Source of the DNA: an uncultured Candidatus Saccharibacteria bacterium
GTDB lineage: Bacteria; Patescibacteriota; Saccharimonadia; CAILAD01; GCA-016700035
Length of the DNA: 13,295 bases
Assembly (NCBI GenBank): GCA_937996675.1
Contig: CALKUN010000145.1
Span: 1 to 13,295 of the forward strand
Reading direction: 5' to 3'
The notes under the pieces were generated by a model that worked only from the letters and a program-made list of their open reading frames with translations, did no database searches and had not been told where the DNA came from. The position numbers and the translations under genes are program-made. Below are positions 10,357-13,295 of this stretch, piece after piece. Position 1 is the first letter of the stretch. Every line of letters starts with the position of its first letter.

Positions 10357-11240
10357 CCCCCAACGACCGCTATCGAGCCAACCTTGCCGCATTGCACTTA
10401 CTCCCTGAGCTGCACCTAGGTCAGTCTCTCACCGCCTTTGATCAAGCTACCCTCCGCTTGTATGAGGGCTGGGCTGACGGTCGAGTGCGAGCTTTCGGCT
10501 ATGACAGCGCTGGGACGGCTAAGCCTGAGCTCCTGAGCGCGCTTGAGCCGCTGGGGGTGAAACCTGAGCCACTCGTGAATGCTGGTGGGCTGAGCGCTTA
10601 CTTTACGCCGCCGGCTGTCGCTGCTGCTGTGTGGGAAATGGGATTGAGTGCTTTAGGTCGCATTCCTATGATGGTACTAGAGCCATCAGCTGGCAATGGT
10701 CGATTCATGTCGAGCATGCCTGAGACTGTTAAGCACTATTTCCAAGTAAGTAAGAGGGCGGAAGCATGGGCGAGCACTCGCTCGACCTTCATCGCAATCG
10801 AGCCTGATCCCATCTACAGCCGCATCCTCTCGCACCTCTACAGCGAGCCCCAAGGCCCCTGGAAAGTCCGTGCGACGACGCTAGAGAAAGCCGGGCTGGT
10901 CGAGCCCACCTTTGATCTCATCGTCGGCAATGCACCCTTCGGTGATTGGGGCGTGAGCGATTCAAACTGCCCCGCGTCTTTGAGACATCGGCACTTGCAA
11001 AGCAAAGTGCATGACTATTTTCTCTGCAAGGCTGTCTCACTGCTGCTGCCTGGCGGGGTATGCGCGATGATCACGCACCGCTCGACTTTGGATCGTGAGA
11101 GTGTGGGTGTGCGCGAGTGGCTGGCTGCGCGGGCTGACTTGGTCGGGGCCTGGCGACTGCCTGCAGAGCTGTGGGGCGATCAAGGCGCAGCTCCGGTCGC
11201 GGACGTGCTTGTCTTGCGCCGGAATGGTGCTAGGGTTTGA
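10353..11240 (+). CDS. N6-adenine DNA methyltransferase, DarB-like N-terminal half (295 aa)
   Basis: Starts at GTG 10353, overlapping the micro-protein stop. The domain order is that of the methylase part of DarB-type polyvalent proteins: 'FTPP' (84-87), motif I 'LEPSAGNGRF' (109-118) for S-adenosylmethionine, an acidic 'IEPDP' strand end (149-153), motif IV 'NAPFG' (193-197) in place of the usual N-P-P-F/Y, 'HDYFLCKA' (220-227), 'LLPGGVCAMI' (231-240), 'LVGAWRLP' (263-270) and 'VADVLVLRR' (282-290). In relatives the chain continues into an SF2 helicase; here it stops, and the helicase is a separate gene 230 bp on. In phage P1, DarB protects phage DNA from type I restriction. Whether this protein is an active methylase is uncertain because of the altered motif IV. 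Confidence 0.85.
   Translation: MTPNDRYRANLAALHLLPELHLGQSLTAFDQATLRLYEGWADGRVRAFGYDSAGTAKPELLSALEPLGVKPEPLVNAGGLSAYFTPPAVAAAVWEMGLSALGRIPMMVLEPSAGNGRFMSSMPETVKHYFQVSKRAEAWASTRSTFIAIEPDPIYSRILSHLYSEPQGPWKVRATTLEKAGLVEPTFDLIVGNAPFGDWGVSDSNCPASLRHRHLQSKVHDYFLCKAVSLLLPGGVCAMITHRSTLDRESVGVREWLAARADLVGAWRLPAELWGDQGAAPVADVLVLRRNGARV
11209..11236 (+). promoter_or_regulatory. Leaderless promoter inside the methyltransferase 3' end
   Basis: -35 TTGTCT (11209-11214), 16-bp spacer, extended -10 TGC-TAGGGT (box 11231-11236), 6 nt, ATG 11243. Confidence 0.55.
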
Positions 11241-11245
11241 GGATG
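11225..11245 (+). repeat. 21-bp junction duplicate, copy B
   Basis: Identical to 10231-10251, again ending a large gene in G-A-R-V and opening a small one. Confidence 0.85.
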
Positions 11246-11473
11246 CCTGCACCACCTGTTACTACAAAATTACAGCCTCGTAGTAAGCTGCGCGATGTCG
11301 CTGATTACATCGACAGTTTAAAGGGTTCAGCCTTTGAAATTGAGCCACTAACTGGCATTCTGACTATTCAAAGCCAGTCAGCAATTGAAAGCCATTTGCT
11401 GCAACTTGGCTGTAAAGAAGCGTTTGTTAGAGGTAATGCCCAAACAGGCTTGCGTATCGAGCTTGACCTGTGA
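11243..11473 (+). CDS. Small hypothetical protein between methylase and helicase (76 aa)
   Basis: ATG 11243 is preferred over the in-frame TTG 11237 because it sits 6 nt after the -10 box. The protein has a Pro/Lys-rich start, then 'KLRDVADYIDSLKGSAFEIEPLTGILTIQS', then 'AIESHLLQLGCKEAFVRG' and a final strand. It looks like a small alpha/beta domain with no recognised family. Its codons are AT-richer than those of both flanking genes. The stop overlaps the GTG of the helicase gene (GTGA, 11470-11473). It occupies exactly the place where DarB-like relatives have a linker between methylase and helicase regions. Confidence 0.6.
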   Translation: MPAPPVTTKLQPRSKLRDVADYIDSLKGSAFEIEPLTGILTIQSQSAIESHLLQLGCKEAFVRGNAQTGLRIELDL

Positions 11474-13295
11474 CCTTCCCCCTCAACACCTCCATGCTCA
11501 CGCTCTCCCTCCCATCCTCGACGAATGAGGACGAGCGCGAGTACCATATCAGCGACTACTTCGTCGCGCACCCTGAGTACGTCCTAGGCGACTGGTGCGA
11601 GCGTCCAGGTAGCCGGGGTAAGCCTGAGCTGTCAGTGCGCTGGCCTTTCGCTGGGTCGGTTGTCAAGAGTGTGTCGTCGCTGCTAAGCGATGCTGCAAAG
11701 GAGTTGATAAGTGTTCAAGGTCATCGAATTAGTAGCCCTAGCCCTAGTTTTGGTGACGCTGCTCTGGGCGATGCAGCGCGACCAGTCTATTCTGCGTCAT
11801 GCCCCGACGGCCCAGAGCAAGCAGCACGTGACCTCTACGCCCTAGCGAAAAACGCGCTGGCTTGCTCTCAGGACAGCTCTGACCGCGTTGTCCTACTCCG
11901 CCAAGCTCAAGCCGACTACGCAGCCTTCAAAGCCAAGTGGGGCTCATTGCGGGGCAGCCTAGGTAAGGGTGGCGTGCTCGCCTCGACTCCTCTGGCCCGG
12001 TCAAGGGAAGCTGCGTTCCTAGCGGCGCTCGAAACAAAGAGTGGTGAACCGAGTAGGTTGCTCTCTGCCCCTACTTCCCTCACAGCCGACAGCACAGCTC
12101 GTCCGCAGCTCTCGCCCTCGGACGCGCTCCTAGTCTGCCTCGACGAGCGGGGGTACGTTGACTTAGACCGCATCGCTGCGCTGCTAGCGCTCCCCGTTCC
12201 TGAAGCTCGCGCAGCTCTCTTGTCTGAAAAACTCGCTTTCCTCTCGCCGCCTGGCTGCCCGTCGCGCGCCAACCTTCCGCCCGGCTGCGACATCGTCACG
12301 TCTATGGAGTACCTGACCGGCGACGTGGGGTCAAAGCTCACGATAGCCAAGTCAGCGGTAGAGTCCGACCCAACCTACGCGCCAAACGTCGAGGCGCTCA
12401 CTGCAGCACTCCCTGACCCACTAGGCCCAGAGGACATCACGATCGGCCTTGGTGCTGGGTGGGTGCCGGCTGAGGTGTATAAGGATTGGTTGCTGTCACT
12501 CTTCCCTGGCCACAAGTGGGGACTCTCGGTCGAGCACCTCCCTAGTTCCGCAGGTTGGGCGATTGTCTGCACAAATCCCAAACTAGCCAGCGACGACGGT
12601 ACGCTACGCACGCAGCGCTTCTCTGGGATTGACTTACTCAGGGATGCGATCAACGCAAAGATGCCCGTCGCTTGGGATGAGTGGAAGGATGAGGAAGGCA
12701 AGACTCACCGCGTCAAGAATGAGATCTTGACGATGGAAGCGCAGGCACGGGTTTCTGAGCTGCGCGCCCGGTTTGAGGTGTGGGCTTGGCAGGGTGCAGC
12801 GGGCGGCGCGACGGAGAGCGATGCAAAGCGTTGTGCACTGCTCTGCCGCATCTATAACGAGCGCTTCAACGGCCACGTACCGCGGGACTTCTCAGGGGAC
12901 CACCTCACGTTCAGGGGGCTCGCCTCAACGGTAGGCCATGGTAACGAGGAGCGCACCTATCGGCCCAAGCCCCGACAGCTCAGGGGTGTCGCTAAGGTGC
13001 TCGCTGGAGGCACGCGCGACCGGAGTGCATATCTCGTCTACCCACCGGGCTTCGGGAAGACGGACCCGGCTATCCTCTCGGCGGTGAAGCTGACTCAGCT
13101 AGGGCTAGCTCGGCGGACACTGATCGCTGTCCCTAAGCAGGTTTGTGCTCAGTGGCAAGCTCGATTCCTAGCGCTGTTCCCAGGGCTCGCCGATGAGGTG
13201 CTCTGCTGCGATGATCCGGTGTATGGGATTGCGGGATTCAAGCTCGCTGCGACAGCCGGCTACTCCCCCCGCGAAGCATTCCTAGCCTCAATGGC
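11470..13295 (+). CDS. DarB-like SF2/SNF2-type helicase, 3' end outside window
   Basis: GTG 11470 begins an uninterrupted frame of 608 complete codons that runs off the right edge. It follows the post-methylase half of DarB-like polyvalent proteins in order: 'HISDYFVAHPEYVLGDW' (about 26-42), a 'LLRQAQADYAAFKAKWGSL' helix, a 'LDERGYVDLDRIAALL' segment, 'YLTGDVGSKL', 'DPLGPEDITIGLGAGWVP', 'RCALLCRIYNERFNG', 'FSGDHLTFRGL', then 'PRQLRGVAKVL' and Walker A P-P-G-F-G-K530-T531, and motif Ia-like 'LIAVPKQVCAQWQ'. Relatives usually have H-x-V-G-x-G-K-T, so the proline pair is unusual. It should be an ATP-driven DNA translocase acting with the upstream methylase in anti-restriction or DNA entry; the role comes from family knowledge. 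The DEAD-like box and helicase C-terminal domain lie beyond the window. Confidence 0.88.
   Translation, partial: MTFPLNTSMLTLSLPSSTNEDEREYHISDYFVAHPEYVLGDWCERPGSRGKPELSVRWPFAGSVVKSVSSLLSDAAKELISVQGHRISSPSPSFGDAALGDAARPVYSASCPDGPEQAARDLYALAKNALACSQDSSDRVVLLRQAQADYAAFKAKWGSLRGSLGKGGVLASTPLARSREAAFLAALETKSGEPSRLLSAPTSLTADSTARPQLSPSDALLVCLDERGYVDLDRIAALLALPVPEARAALLSEKLAFLSPPGCPSRANLPPGCDIVTSMEYLTGDVGSKLTIAKSAVESDPTYAPNVEALTAALPDPLGPEDITIGLGAGWVPAEVYKDWLLSLFPGHKWGLSVEHLPSSAGWAIVCTNPKLASDDGTLRTQRFSGIDLLRDAINAKMPVAWDEWKDEEGKTHRVKNEILTMEAQARVSELRARFEVWAWQGAAGGATESDAKRCALLCRIYNERFNGHVPRDFSGDHLTFRGLASTVGHGNEERTYRPKPRQLRGVAKVLAGGTRDRSAYLVYPPGFGKTDPAILSAVKLTQLGLARRTLIAVPKQVCAQWQARFLALFPGLADEVLCCDDPVYGIAGFKLAATAGYSPREAFLASM
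12822..12830 (+). repeat. Interspersed repeat family 2, copy 6
   Basis: Exact TGCAAAGCG within GATGCAAAGCGTTGTG, inside the helicase gene. Confidence 0.6.
12928..12942 (+). repeat. Interspersed repeat family 1, copy 9
   Basis: ACGGTAGGCCATGGT, a diverged copy with one mismatch in the 11-bp core, encoding T-V-G-H-G in the helicase. Confidence 0.55.

Noticed and set aside
11916..12350. 144-codon minus-strand frame
   Set aside because: Antisense to the DarB-like helicase frame, which is continuous and matches the family throughout.

Overview
This window looks like accessory DNA from a bacterial mobile element: a phage, phage-plasmid or integrated relative. Genes are tightly packed and often overlap by 4 bp at ATGA or GTGA. 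Most small proteins are unknown, and the recognisable large genes are replication and anti-restriction types: an archaeo-eukaryotic-type primase, a VapE-type helicase, and a DarB-like methylase and helicase. The DNA is moderately GC-rich outside one AT-rich intergenic stretch. Shine-Dalgarno sites are canonical where present, but several genes appear leaderless, with a -10 box ending 6 nt before the ATG. Leaderless genes are common in Actinobacteria and Deinococcota, but the host cannot be fixed from this sequence.

Layout. 3-1280: four small plus-strand genes, each overlapping the next by 4 bp, including a helix-turn-helix protein. 1303-2907: three transcription units, each headed by the same 19-bp dyad (TGTCT-N9-AGACA) that contains the -35 box; the second encodes a protein resembling LPD29-type polyvalent-associated domains. 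2972-3623: one small gene and a decayed phage-type gene. 3624-4290: a gene-free, AT-rich, iteron-rich region that is a strong candidate replication origin. 4291-6684 (minus): a VapE-family SF3-like helicase. 6789-7043: a small winged-helix-like protein. 7052-8254 (minus): a 400-aa protein with a DnaJ-like zinc finger inside what may be a sigma region 2 fold.

8331-13295 (plus): an alternating series of small and large genes. A zinc ribbon precedes the primase, a 35-aa CxxC protein precedes an N6-adenine methyltransferase, and a 76-aa protein precedes an SF2 helicase that runs off the right edge. The methyltransferase and helicase together match the two halves of DarB-like polyvalent proteins, here split into separate genes. 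Each small ORF has its own predicted leaderless promoter and overlaps the next large gene. Two of these junctions share an identical 21-bp sequence.

The primase (plus) and VapE helicase (minus) probably act together at the iteron region, while the methylase/helicase pair may protect incoming DNA or remodel it. Two short interspersed repeat families, GCGGTGGGCCATGTT (nine copies) and TGCAAAGCG (six exact copies), are scattered through coding and non-coding DNA on both strands and are not explained by the genes.
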